Shown: one piece after another, positions 37,247-45,016 of the stretch
Layout of the letters: each line of letters begins with the position of its first letter
How positions within the stretch are numbered: the stretch's first letter is position 1
Source: Gallaecimonas sp. GXIMD4217
Lineage (GTDB): Bacteria; Pseudomonadota; Gammaproteobacteria; Enterobacterales; Gallaecimonadaceae
Direction: 5' to 3'
Assembly (NCBI RefSeq): GCF_038087665.1
Contig: NZ_CP149925.1
Span: 2,480,870 to 2,544,869, forward strand
Length of the DNA stretch: 64,000 nucleotides
The notes under the pieces: generated by a model
The model's input: the letters and a program-made list of their open reading frames with translations, nothing else
Told to the model about the DNA's origin: nothing
Database searches by the model: none
Translations under genes and position numbers: made by a program

Positions 37247-40069
37247 TGCGAAGGTTTTCTGCCACAGGGCCTGGACCGCTTGGCGCTCCGCCAGCAGGGT
37301 ATCGGCCGGCACCAGCCGATCCTGGCCCTGCAGCACCTGGCGGTGGCCGGCCTCCCGCAGCGCCAGGTAAGTCCTTTTCAGGCTCTCGGCGTCGGCCTCG
37401 GCCAGGATCCCCTCGGCGGCCAGGGCCTCCAGCTGGCGCACGTTGTCGCTGAAGGTGAGGATGCGCGGGTGCTCGTGGCCGTGCCTGAGCAGCAGGTACT
37501 GGACCAGGAACTCGATGTCGGTGATGCCGCCCGGGCCCTGCTTGAGATCCAGCAGCCCGTCACGGCCGCCGTCCAGGTGACTGCGCATCTTGTCGCGCAT
37601 GGCCACCACCTCGGCCTTGAGCTCCTCCTCTGCCCTGGCCTTGGCCAGCACCGCCAGGCGAGTCTGCTCGAAGCGCTGGCGCAGCACCGGCCGGCCGTGC
37701 ACCGAGCGGGCCCGGCTCAGGGCCTGGTGCTCCCAGCACCAGGCCTCCTTGTGCTGGTAGTCGGCAAAGGCGTCCAGGGTGCTGACCAGCAGCCCGGAGG
37801 CGCCGGAGGGACGCAGCCTGGTGTCTATTTCGTAGAGCACCCCGCTCAGGGTGCGGGTGCTGAGCAGGTGGGTGAGCTTCTGCACCACCTTGAGGTAGAA
37901 CTGGCGGCTGCCGATGGGGCGCTCGCCATCGGTCTGGCTGTCGCCGCCGGCCACCAGGAACACCAGATCCAGATCCGAGCCATAGCCCAGCTCCAGGCCG
38001 CCGAGCTTGCCGTAGCCCAGCACCAGCAGATCCTCCGGGCCCTGGGCCGGCGGGCTGCCGTGGCGCACGGCCACAGAGCGCCAGGCCAGCTGGATGCAGG
38101 CCGCCACTATGGTTTCGGCCAGGCGGCTCAAGTGATCGCTCACCTTCATCAGCGGCATCACCCCGGACAGGTCGGCGGCGGCGATGCGCAGGCTCTGGGC
38201 GGCCTTGAACTGGCGCAGCGCCTCCATCTGCCCTTCCAGGTCGTCCGGCTCGATGCGCAGCAGGTAGCGGTCCAGCTCCGGCTGGTAGTCCTGCAGCGGC
38301 AGCGGCGAATGCAGGTGGCGGGGATCGATGAGCTCGTCCAGCAGCAGCGGCATGGCGGTGAGCTGGTCGGCCACCAGGCGCGACGCCGCCAGCAGCTTGA
38401 TCAGCTGGGCCCGGGCGCCGGGGTTTTCCAGCAGCAGCTCCAGGTAGACGGTGCGGCTGACCAGGGTCTTGAGCAGCGCGGTGAGCCGGGCCACGGTCGC
38501 CACCGGCTCGGCCAGGCCGCGCAGCTGCCAGAGCAGCATCGGCAGCAGCTTTTCCAGGCGCCGGCGGCCGCGCTCGCCCATGGGCCGGGCCGCCAGCTCC
38601 GCCAGCAGGTTGGCAACGGCTTCGGCGAGCTCCTGGTCCAGTTCCAGGCTGACGCCGCCCTCCAGCAGCAGCCTGGCCAGCTCGTCGCTGCTCCACCGGG
38701 CGGCGGTGATGCTGGTCAGGGCCTCGGGCAGCTCGCTCTCGGCCTGGGGCTCGTCGCCTATGGATTCCCGGAACAGCCGGTGCACCAGGGCCTGGTGGCG
38801 CGCCAGCTCGGCGCTGAAATCCTGCCAGGAGGCAAAGCCCTGCAGGGCGGCCAGGCGCAGCCGGTCCAGCTCGCCGCTGGGCAGGGTCTGGGTCTGCTTG
38901 TCGGCAATGGCCTGGAGGTTGTTCTCGGCGCAGCGCAGGAACAGGTAGGCGGCCCTGAGCGCCCGGCCCTCGTCGTCGGTGAGCACGCCCAGGCGGACCA
39001 GCTCCTCCAGGGCCGCCAGCAGCGACTGGGTGCGCAGGGTCGGCTCCCGGCCACCACGGATGAGCTGGAACACCTGCACCAGGAACTCCACCTCGCGGAT
39101 GCCGCCCGGGCCCAGCTTGAGGTTGTCCTTGAGGCCGCGGCGGCGGATCTCGGTCTCGATCAGCCGCTTCATGTCCCGCAGCGAAGCCAGGGCCGAGTAG
39201 TCCAGGTAGCGGCGGTACACGAAGGGCCTGAGCAGCTCGCTGAGCTCGTCCTCGTGGCCGCCGGCCCGGCCCATGCAGCGGGCCTTGATCATGGCGTAGC
39301 GCTCCCACTCCCGGCCCTGGGACTGGTAGTAATCCTCCAGGGCGTCGAAGGACAGTACCAGGGGCCCGGACTCGCCGTAGGGGCGCAGGCGCATGTCGAC
39401 CCGGTACACGAAGCCGTCCGTGGTCACCTGATCCAGGGCCTGGATCAGCTTCTGACCCAGCTTGACGAAGAATTCCTGGTTGTCGTAGCTGCGTCGCCCG
39501 CCCCGGGTCTCGCCGGCCCTGGGGTAGGTGAAGATGAGGTCGATGTCGGAGGAGAAGTTGAGCTCGCCGCCGCCCAGCTTGCCCATGCCCAGCACCAGCA
39601 GTGGCTGGGGCCGGCCCTCGGCGTCGCAGGGGGTGCCGCGCAGGGCGCATTGCTGCTCGTAGAGCCAGTCCCGGGCGGCGACGATCAGGGTCTCGGCCAG
39701 CCTTGACAGCGCCTCGATGCGCGCCACCTCGTCCATCTGGCCGTCCTGGCTGAGCCAGATCAGGGCGCACAGCCAGCGCTTTCGCCACAGCCTGAGCGCC
39801 TGCCAGAGTTCGGCCTCGCTGGTGCAGGCCCTAAGCTCGGGGCCGGCGTCCATGGCCTTGAGGTCCGCCGGCGTCAGGGCCAGCAGCCAGGCCGGCCAGT
39901 CGCCAAAGCCCAGGCAGCATTCCAGCAGGAAGTCGCTGCAGGCCAGGCGCTGGCCAAGCCGCTGTTGCTGTTCCCGGCTCAGCTCGGCCAGCTGCTCGGG
40001 GTGCCGCTCTTGCAAGCGGCTCAATGATGCTTCAGCCTGTAGCATCAAGGCCTTGGGCCACTTTGTCAT
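37244..40069 (-). CDS. glnE: Glutamine synthetase adenylyltransferase/deadenylylase
   Basis: GlnE attaches AMP to glutamine synthetase and removes it, under control of PII proteins, setting nitrogen assimilation. The 941-residue protein (E. coli 946) has two nucleotidyltransferase domains. The N-terminal deadenylylase carries GMGKLGGGELNFSSDIDLIFTY and VDMRLRPYGESGPLVLSF; the C-terminal adenylylase carries GYGKLGGLELGYGSDLDLVFL and IDTRLRPSGASGLLV. I chose ATG 40069, nine bases after an AAGG; earlier ATGs at 40078 and 40090 lack spacing or fall in the palindrome at 40086-40098. That palindrome lies upstream of glnE as well as the divergent lipoprotein gene. Confidence 0.95.
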   Translation of the reverse strand: MTKWPKALMLQAEASLSRLQERHPEQLAELSREQQQRLGQRLACSDFLLECCLGFGDWPAWLLALTPADLKAMDAGPELRACTSEAELWQALRLWRKRWLCALIWLSQDGQMDEVARIEALSRLAETLIVAARDWLYEQQCALRGTPCDAEGRPQPLLVLGMGKLGGGELNFSSDIDLIFTYPRAGETRGGRRSYDNQEFFVKLGQKLIQALDQVTTDGFVYRVDMRLRPYGESGPLVLSFDALEDYYQSQGREWERYAMIKARCMGRAGGHEDELSELLRPFVYRRYLDYSALASLRDMKRLIETEIRRRGLKDNLKLGPGGIREVEFLVQVFQLIRGGREPTLRTQSLLAALEELVRLGVLTDDEGRALRAAYLFLRCAENNLQAIADKQTQTLPSGELDRLRLAALQGFASWQDFSAELARHQALVHRLFRESIGDEPQAESELPEALTSITAARWSSDELARLLLEGGVSLELDQELAEAVANLLAELAARPMGERGRRRLEKLLPMLLWQLRGLAEPVATVARLTALLKTLVSRTVYLELLLENPGARAQLIKLLAASRLVADQLTAMPLLLDELIDPRHLHSPLPLQDYQPELDRYLLRIEPDDLEGQMEALRQFKAAQSLRIAAADLSGVMPLMKVSDHLSRLAETIVAACIQLAWRSVAVRHGSPPAQGPEDLLVLGYGKLGGLELGYGSDLDLVFLVAGGDSQTDGERPIGSRQFYLKVVQKLTHLLSTRTLSGVLYEIDTRLRPSGASGLLVSTLDAFADYQHKEAWCWEHQALSRARSVHGRPVLRQRFEQTRLAVLAKARAEEELKAEVVAMRDKMRSHLDGGRDGLLDLKQGPGGITDIEFLVQYLLLRHGHEHPRILTFSDNVRQLEALAAEGILAEADAESLKRTYLALREAGHRQVLQGQDRLVPADTLLAERQAVQALWQKTFA

Positions 40070-40083
40070 GGATGCCATCCTTG

Positions 40084-40112
40084 TGGACATATTATGTCAG
40101 GCATGCTATCTG
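40084..40112 (+). promoter_or_regulatory. Promoter with embedded palindrome, upstream of the lipoprotein-DUF350-aminopropyltransferase operon
   Basis: TGGACA (40084-40089), a 17-base spacer and TATCTG (40107-40112) form a plausible sigma-70 promoter. The 13-base palindrome GACATATTATGTC (40086-40098) overlaps the -35 element. It is followed by AGGCATGCTA, nearly the same as AGGCTGCTA after the matching site at 43751-43763. Occupancy would block RNA polymerase. It also lies 17 bases upstream of the glnE ATG. Confidence 0.7.
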
Positions 40113-40144
40113 TAAAACCTACCCTATTCACCCAAGAGGACGCC

Positions 40145-41107
40145 ATGGATCTCAGGCTTACTCTCCGGCCCTTGAGGTGGCTAACCGCATTGCTGGTGCT
40201 GATGTTAACGGCCTGCGGCGACCCGCTACAAGACGAGCTGGATATCCAGTCCAAGATCGCCACCCAGCAGGTCAACGAGCTGGGCACCGCCCTGGATCAG
40301 GACAAGCTGCGCAACGCCCGCCTGCTCAAGGACTACGCCAAGCGCGTCAAGGACCTCAAGCCGGATTACGCTTCCCTGGTCGATGAACTGGCCAAAGACG
40401 CCAGCCGCCAGGGCCCCCTGTACCAGTCCCTCCAGGAGCGCCTGGAGACGGCCCTGAACCAGCCGGAGCAGTTCGCCAAGCCCGAGGAGCGGCTCCGGGA
40501 GCTGATCAACATCCGCGAGGCCGCCGACAAGATCCTCTTCAACGACGCCCTGGCCGATCCCCTCAACGTGCTGGCGGATCTCTCCGGCGGCGCCCTGCCC
40601 AGGGTCAATGCCCTGCCCAAGGCCCAGAGCCAGCAGGCCAACCAGGCCGAGGACTTCGGCGCCGGCAGCCAGCTGATCGGCAACCCCGGCTACGGCCAGT
40701 GGGTGCAACGGGACGGCATGAGCTTCTGGGAGTGGTACGGCATGTACGCCCTCTTCTCCAACCTCTTCGACAGGCCCATCCATTACGACCGCTGGTCCAG
40801 GCACAGGGATTATTCCTACTATTCGGACTATGGCCGCTACCGTTACACCAAGCCCAGGGACTACCAGCGCCAGCAGCAGCGGGCCCAGAAGGCGTTCAAG
40901 AGCGACAGCCGCTTCAAGAGCCCCTATGCCAAGAGCCGCACCGGCGCCAGCCGCCTCAGCCAGGCCAGCCGCCAGGCCCCCAAGACGGTGCAGCAGGCCA
41001 GCAAGTTCCGCGGCGGCGGCAGCAAGTTTGCCAGCAAGTCCAAGTACAACTCGAGCTTCAGAAACAGCCAGAATCGCACCAGCCGCGGCGTCAGGCGCGG
41101 TAAATAA
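40145..41107 (+). CDS. Lipoprotein with basic tail, first gene of the DUF350/aminopropyltransferase operon
   Basis: This 320-residue lipoprotein has an export signal with lipobox LTAC (Cys24). The middle is a charged helical region (LGTALDQDKLRNARLLKDYAKRVKDL). An aromatic-rich segment follows (MSFWEWYGMYALFSNLFDRPIHYDRWSRHRDYSYYSDYGRYRY, given here as landmarks). The long tail is rich in Arg, Lys, Ser and Gln, almost without acidic residues. The aromatic segment plus Ser/Arg-rich tail resembles the YgiB/YjfM (DUF1190) style, but I cannot claim homology. The ATG at 40145 follows AGAGGA. The strongly basic tail could bind the outer-membrane inner face, peptidoglycan or polyanions; this is inference. 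Confidence 0.7.
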   Translation: MDLRLTLRPLRWLTALLVLMLTACGDPLQDELDIQSKIATQQVNELGTALDQDKLRNARLLKDYAKRVKDLKPDYASLVDELAKDASRQGPLYQSLQERLETALNQPEQFAKPEERLRELINIREAADKILFNDALADPLNVLADLSGGALPRVNALPKAQSQQANQAEDFGAGSQLIGNPGYGQWVQRDGMSFWEWYGMYALFSNLFDRPIHYDRWSRHRDYSYYSDYGRYRYTKPRDYQRQQQRAQKAFKSDSRFKSPYAKSRTGASRLSQASRQAPKTVQQASKFRGGGSKFASKSKYNSSFRNSQNRTSRGVRRGK

Positions 41108-41119
41108 CAGGGAACGACC

Positions 41120-42025
41120 ATGAACCAGATCTTGGATTTTCTCACCATCAACCAGAGCCTGGCGGTGATCCTGCTCATCGACCTGGCCATCGCCATCGCC
41201 CTGCTGGGCACCATGCGCTTCGTCACCGGCTGGCTGGCCAAGACCGACTCCACCGCCGAGCTGGCCAGCAAGGACAATATCGCCTTCGGCATCAGCGTGG
41301 CCGGCTCGGTCGGCGCCCTGGGCATCATGCTCACCGGCGCCATCACCGGCGAGGCGGCGCTGTCCTACAGCACCGAGGCCATCGGCATGGCCGCCTACGG
41401 CATCGCCGGCCTGCTGCTGATCAAGGCCGGCCGCTGGATCCACGACAAGGTGGCCCTGAACGCCCTGGACAAGCGCGAGCAGATCATCGACCACGGCAAC
41501 GTGGCCGTGGCCCTGGTGGACGCCGCCTCCGCCATCGCCACCGCCGTGGTGATCCGCGCCGTGCTGCTGTGGGCCGAGGGCCTGACCCTGGGCACAGTGC
41601 TGTCGGTGCTGGCCGGCTTCGCCCTGTCCCAGGTGCTGCTGGTGGCCATCACCCGCCTGCGCGAGAGCGGCTACGCCAAGCGCAATCCCGGCGAGAGCCT
41701 GCAGCAGGCGCTGGTCCGCGGCGAGCTGGCGGTGGCCGTGCGTCATGCCGGCCAGCTCATCGCCACCGCCCTGGTGGTCAAGGCCGCCAGCCACTTCCTT
41801 GAGTTCAATCCCGAGGCGCTGCTGGCCACCCTGGCCACCTGGCTGGTCATCACCCTGGTGCTGGCGCTGCTGCTGACCGCCCTGGTCTGGCTGGCCCGGT
41901 CGCTGATCCTCTACCGCATCGACCTCAATAGCGAGGTGGAGCAGCAGCACAACACCGGCATCGCCGCCGTGGAGATGGCCATCAGCATCGCCATCGCCCT
42001 GATCCTCACCGCGCTGATGGTGTGA
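41120..42025 (+). CDS. Double DUF350 membrane protein (YjfL-like)
   Basis: YjfL of E. coli is a four-helix DUF350 protein of about 130 residues and unknown function. This 301-residue protein contains two such units in tandem. The first includes VILLIDLAIAIALLGTMRFVTGWLA, DNIAFGISVAGSVGALGIMLTGAI and AAYGIAGLLLIKAGRWIHD. The second includes VAVALVDAASAIATAVVIRAV and later membrane segments, ending AVEMAISIAIALILTALMV. About eight helices are expected. It lies 12 bases after the lipoprotein gene and one base before the aminopropyltransferase start, so the three are one operon. YjfL homologues recur with PspA/YjfJ and polyamine enzymes. Confidence 0.85.
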   Translation: MNQILDFLTINQSLAVILLIDLAIAIALLGTMRFVTGWLAKTDSTAELASKDNIAFGISVAGSVGALGIMLTGAITGEAALSYSTEAIGMAAYGIAGLLLIKAGRWIHDKVALNALDKREQIIDHGNVAVALVDAASAIATAVVIRAVLLWAEGLTLGTVLSVLAGFALSQVLLVAITRLRESGYAKRNPGESLQQALVRGELAVAVRHAGQLIATALVVKAASHFLEFNPEALLATLATWLVITLVLALLLTALVWLARSLILYRIDLNSEVEQQHNTGIAAVEMAISIAIALILTALMV

Positions 42026-42026
42026 C

Positions 42027-43730
42027 GTGGGCGAAACCCAAAGGAGGCTGTTCGACGACAGCCTGCTTATCGGCATCATGGCGGTGCTGGCCGCCTGCGG
42101 CCTGATCTACGAGTACCTGCTGTCCCATTACGCCGGCCGGGTGCTGGGCACCCTGGAGAGCGCCATCTACGCCATGATCGGCCTGATGATCGTCTCCATG
42201 GGCCTGGGCGCCTTCGCCGCCCGCAAGGTGAGCCATCCCTACCGGGGCTTCGTCTGGCTGGAGCTGGCCATCGCCCTGGTCGGCGCCAGCGCCGTGCTGG
42301 TGGTGGCGGCCCTGATCGGCTTCACCCAGCTGCTGCCGACCCTGGTGGCCGACACCTTCGCGCTGCCGCCGGACATCCGTCCCCAGGGCGGCCTGTTCGC
42401 CGTCCTGCAGAAGGCCGCCAGCTACGGCCCCTACCTGGCCGGCACATTGCTCGGCTTTTTGGTGGGCATGGAGATCCCACTGATCGCCCGGGTCCGGGAA
42501 GACGTACACCAGCGCCACCTCCAGCACAATGCCGGCACCATCTACGGCGCCGACTATATCGGCGCCGGGGTCGGTGCCGCCCTCTGGGTGCTGGTGATGC
42601 TGCGCCTGCCCATCAGCGAGGCCGCCGCCTGGACCGCCAGCCTCAACCTGGTGGCCGGCCTGGCCTTCCTGTGGCGCTTCTGGAGCCAGATGCGGCGCCC
42701 GGCGTTGCTGCTGGGCCTGCACCTGGGCCTGGCGGGCCTGGTGGCCGCCATCGGCTTCAGGGGACCGGAACTCAACCAGCAGCTGTCGGCGCTGCTGTAC
42801 CAGGACAAGGTGGTGCACCAGGCCCAGACCCCCTACCAGCACCTCACCTTCACCGAACGCCTCAGCGGCAACGGCAACGCCGAGTACCGCTTCTACCTCA
42901 ATGGCCGGCTGCAGTTCTCCAGCCTGGACGAACACATCTACCACCGCATGCTGGTGCATCCGGCCCTGCTGGCGGCCCGGGCGCCCAAATCGGTGCTGAT
43001 CATCGGCGGCGGCGACGGCCTGGGGCTGCGCGAGGTGCTGCGCTGGGATATCGAGGAGGTCACCCTGATCGACCTGGACGAGCAGCTGCTGGCGCTGTTC
43101 CAACAGCCCGAGCAGGAGCTGCCGGGCCGGCTGGGCCGGGCCATGGCCAGGCTCAACCAGGGCAGCCTCAGGGATCCGCGCCTGACCCTGATGCCGGGGG
43201 ACGCCTTTATCCGCATCGACGAGCTGGCCCAGGCCGGCCGGCGCTTCGATGCCGTGATCATCGACCTGCCGGATCCCAGCCACCCGGATCTCAACAAGCT
43301 CTACAGCCAGCAGTTCTATGCCCGGCTGCGCAACCTGCTCAGCGGCGACGGCGCCCTGGTGGCGCAGTCCACCAGCCCCTGGTTCGCCCAGAAGGCCTTC
43401 ATCTCGGTGGCCAAGACCCTGGCCGCCGCCGGCTTTGCCGACGTGGCCCAGTACCATGTCAACGTGCCCAGCTTCGGGGAATGGGGCTTCAGCCTGGCGG
43501 TACCGGCCGGCCCCGGGGTGAAGGAACGGCTGGCCCGGCCACTGCCCTTCGAGGACGACTGGCTGAACAGGGACATCCTGCTGGCCGCCTTTGCCTGGCC
43601 CTCCTACTTTTACCGGGACCAGGCCGAGGTGCAGGTGAACTGGCTGGGCAGCCATGTGCTCTACCAGTACCACCAGCAGGCCTGGGCCTCGGAGCAGGGC
43701 CTCAGCAACCCGCTGTCGGGCAGTGAGTAA
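42027..43730 (+). CDS. Membrane-tethered polyamine aminopropyltransferase (SpeE-like)
   Basis: The N-terminal 240 residues form about seven membrane helices (for example 12-32, 45-64, 74-99, 132-155, 175-195, 200-218, 225-243). The rest is a spermidine-synthase-type Rossmann domain with HLTFTERL, LNGRLQFSSLDEHIYHRMLVHPAL (in part), the AdoMet-type motif GGGDG (327-331), LIDLDEQLL and the proton-acceptor motif IIDLPDPSHPDLNKLYS (D413). SpeE enzymes transfer an aminopropyl group from decarboxylated AdoMet to an amine. The GTG at 42027 is one base after the DUF350 stop codon. The acceptor is unknown. No AdoMet decarboxylase gene is nearby. Confidence 0.85.
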   Translation: MGETQRRLFDDSLLIGIMAVLAACGLIYEYLLSHYAGRVLGTLESAIYAMIGLMIVSMGLGAFAARKVSHPYRGFVWLELAIALVGASAVLVVAALIGFTQLLPTLVADTFALPPDIRPQGGLFAVLQKAASYGPYLAGTLLGFLVGMEIPLIARVREDVHQRHLQHNAGTIYGADYIGAGVGAALWVLVMLRLPISEAAAWTASLNLVAGLAFLWRFWSQMRRPALLLGLHLGLAGLVAAIGFRGPELNQQLSALLYQDKVVHQAQTPYQHLTFTERLSGNGNAEYRFYLNGRLQFSSLDEHIYHRMLVHPALLAARAPKSVLIIGGGDGLGLREVLRWDIEEVTLIDLDEQLLALFQQPEQELPGRLGRAMARLNQGSLRDPRLTLMPGDAFIRIDELAQAGRRFDAVIIDLPDPSHPDLNKLYSQQFYARLRNLLSGDGALVAQSTSPWFAQKAFISVAKTLAAAGFADVAQYHVNVPSFGEWGFSLAVPAGPGVKERLARPLPFEDDWLNRDILLAAFAWPSYFYRDQAEVQVNWLGSHVLYQYHQQAWASEQGLSNPLSGSE

Positions 43731-43748
43731 AAAAGATGCAGGGAAGGC

Positions 43749-43776
43749 TTGACATAAAATGTCAGGCTGCTAGATT
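43749..43776 (+). promoter_or_regulatory. Promoter with palindrome 1, upstream of the yjfI-pspA-yjfK operon
   Basis: TTGACA (43749-43754), a 16-base spacer and TAGATT (43771-43776) form a promoter whose -35 element overlaps the palindrome GACATAAAATGTC (43751-43763). The following AGGCTGCTA nearly repeats the sequence after the palindrome at 40086-40098. This marks the start of a second transcription unit immediately after the aminopropyltransferase gene. Confidence 0.72.
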
Positions 43777-43785
43777 GAACCACAT

Positions 43786-43798
43786 GACATATTATGTC
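43786..43798. promoter_or_regulatory. Palindrome 2 (operator candidate) of the yjfI-pspA-yjfK operon
   Basis: GACATATTATGTC, identical to the site at 40086-40098. It is centred 35 bases downstream of the palindrome at 43751-43763, just past the expected transcription start and ahead of the ribosome site GAGGGAG. Confidence 0.75.
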
Positions 43799-43810
43799 GA
43801 GGGAGAAAAG

Positions 43811-44224
43811 ATGAACATCCACAAGATTGCCAACCACCTCAACAGCCTGGGCGACAACGCCGAAAGCGGCTTCAACTTTGATTGTCAGCCCATCTCCGGC
43901 GAGGTGGACGTACTGCAGGTGACCATCCAGGGTCGCGAGGAGATCCCGGTCTTCGTCTCCGTCAGCGACGACCAGATCCTGGCCATCAGCTTCCTGTGGG
44001 GCGAGGCAGAAGTGAGGGAAGAGCGCCGGGTCGAGATGCTGGAAGCCATGCTGGAAATGAACATTCCCATGCCGCTGTCCGCCTTCTCCAAGATCGGCGA
44101 CAAGTACGTCATCTTTGGCGCCCTCAGCATCAACTCCAGCCTCTCGGACATCGAGCACGAACTGGCGGTGCTGTCCGAGAACGCCCTGGAAGTGATTGAC
44201 GACATGAGTGATTTCCTGCGCTAA
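43811..44224 (+). CDS. yjfI: DUF2170 protein, YjfI-like
   Basis: The 137-residue acidic cytosolic protein matches the DUF2170 family, named for E. coli YjfI, which is encoded just before the PspA paralogue YjfJ. Alternating strands (VDVLQVTIQGREEIPVFVSVSDDQILAISFLW) precede helices (RVEMLEAMLEMNIPMPLSAFSKIGDKYVIFGAL; DIEHELAVLSENALEVIDDM). The layout resembles type III secretion chaperones of the CesT/Tir class; this is a fold guess. The ATG at 43811 follows GAGGGAG; an ATG at 43783 lies in the operator region and is less likely. It leads the second operon. Confidence 0.85.
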   Translation: MNIHKIANHLNSLGDNAESGFNFDCQPISGEVDVLQVTIQGREEIPVFVSVSDDQILAISFLWGEAEVREERRVEMLEAMLEMNIPMPLSAFSKIGDKYVIFGALSINSSLSDIEHELAVLSENALEVIDDMSDFLR

Positions 44225-44251
44225 CGCGCACCGACAAGTGAGGTTCCTATC

Positions 44252-44950
44252 ATGAGCATCTTCAAGAAAGTAATGACTGCCCTGCGCGGTGGTGCGCGGG
44301 AAGTGGGCGAAGCCATAGTCGACGCCAACAGCACCCGTATCTTCGAGCAGGAGATCCGCGACGCCGAGAACCACCTGACCAAGGCCAAGCGCGACCTGAC
44401 CGATGTCATGGCCAAGCAGATGGCCGCCGGCCGCGAAGTGGAGCGCCTGCGCCGCGACATCAGCGAGCACGAAGGCTATGCCAGCGCCGCCCTGGCCAAG
44501 GGTGACGAGGCCCTGGCCCTGGAAGTGGCCGAGAAGATCGCCGCCCTGGAGGCCGAGCTGTCCGAGCAGCAGGGCATACACGACAGCTTCAGCGCCAGCG
44601 CCGATCGCCTCAAGGATCTGATCAAGAAGACCGAGCGCCAGCTGGCCGACTACCAGCGCCAGCTGTCCATGGTCAAGACCACAGAGAGCGTGCAGAAGGC
44701 CACCGCCGCCATCACCGACAACTTCACCTCCTCCAACTCCAAGCTGCTCAACGCCAAGGAGTCCCTGGAGCGCATCAAGGCCAAGCAGCAGGCCTTCGAC
44801 GACCGCATGCAGGCCGCCGAGCAGCTGCAGGCGGAAGATTCCGACCAGAGCCTCAAGGCCAAGCTGGAAGCGGCCGGCATCGGTCCCCAGAAGGCCTCCG
44901 CCAACTCGGTACTGGACAGGCTCAAGGCCAAGAACAACCCTCAAGGTTGA
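44252..44950 (+). CDS. yjfJ: PspA/IM30 family protein, YjfJ-like
   Basis: PspA-family proteins are peripheral membrane coiled coils related to ESCRT-III that bind stressed inner membranes. The 232-residue product starts with an amphipathic helix (MSIFKKVMTALRGGAREVGEAIVDAN). It continues as long heptad-rich helices (IRDAENHLTKAKRDLTDVMAKQ; ALEVAEKIAALEAELSEQQ; LKDLIKKTERQLADYQRQL). It is followed by a terminator-like hairpin before yjfK, which would make PspA more abundant than downstream products. No pspF or pspBC lies nearby, so regulation differs from the classical phage-shock operon. Confidence 0.92.
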   Translation: MSIFKKVMTALRGGAREVGEAIVDANSTRIFEQEIRDAENHLTKAKRDLTDVMAKQMAAGREVERLRRDISEHEGYASAALAKGDEALALEVAEKIAALEAELSEQQGIHDSFSASADRLKDLIKKTERQLADYQRQLSMVKTTESVQKATAAITDNFTSSNSKLLNAKESLERIKAKQQAFDDRMQAAEQLQAEDSDQSLKAKLEAAGIGPQKASANSVLDRLKAKNNPQG

Positions 44951-44975
44951 TGCGTGCGAGATCCCACCAACCTTC

Positions 44976-45002
44976 TTTGGCGGCCCCTGGCCGCCCTTTT
45001 TG
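44976..45002 (+). terminator. Terminator or attenuator between yjfJ and yjfK
   Basis: The hairpin GGCGGCC-cct-GGCCGCC is followed by CTTTTTTG. It lies inside an apparent operon, 15 bases before the GTG of yjfK, so partial read-through would lower YjfK and the small regulator relative to the PspA paralogue. Confidence 0.65.
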
Positions 45003-45016
45003 CTTGAGGTAAGCCC

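Noticed and set aside
43783-43810. Earlier ATG for yjfI
   Set aside because: It lies just before and runs through the second palindrome and lacks a ribosome site, whereas GAGGGAG supports 43811.
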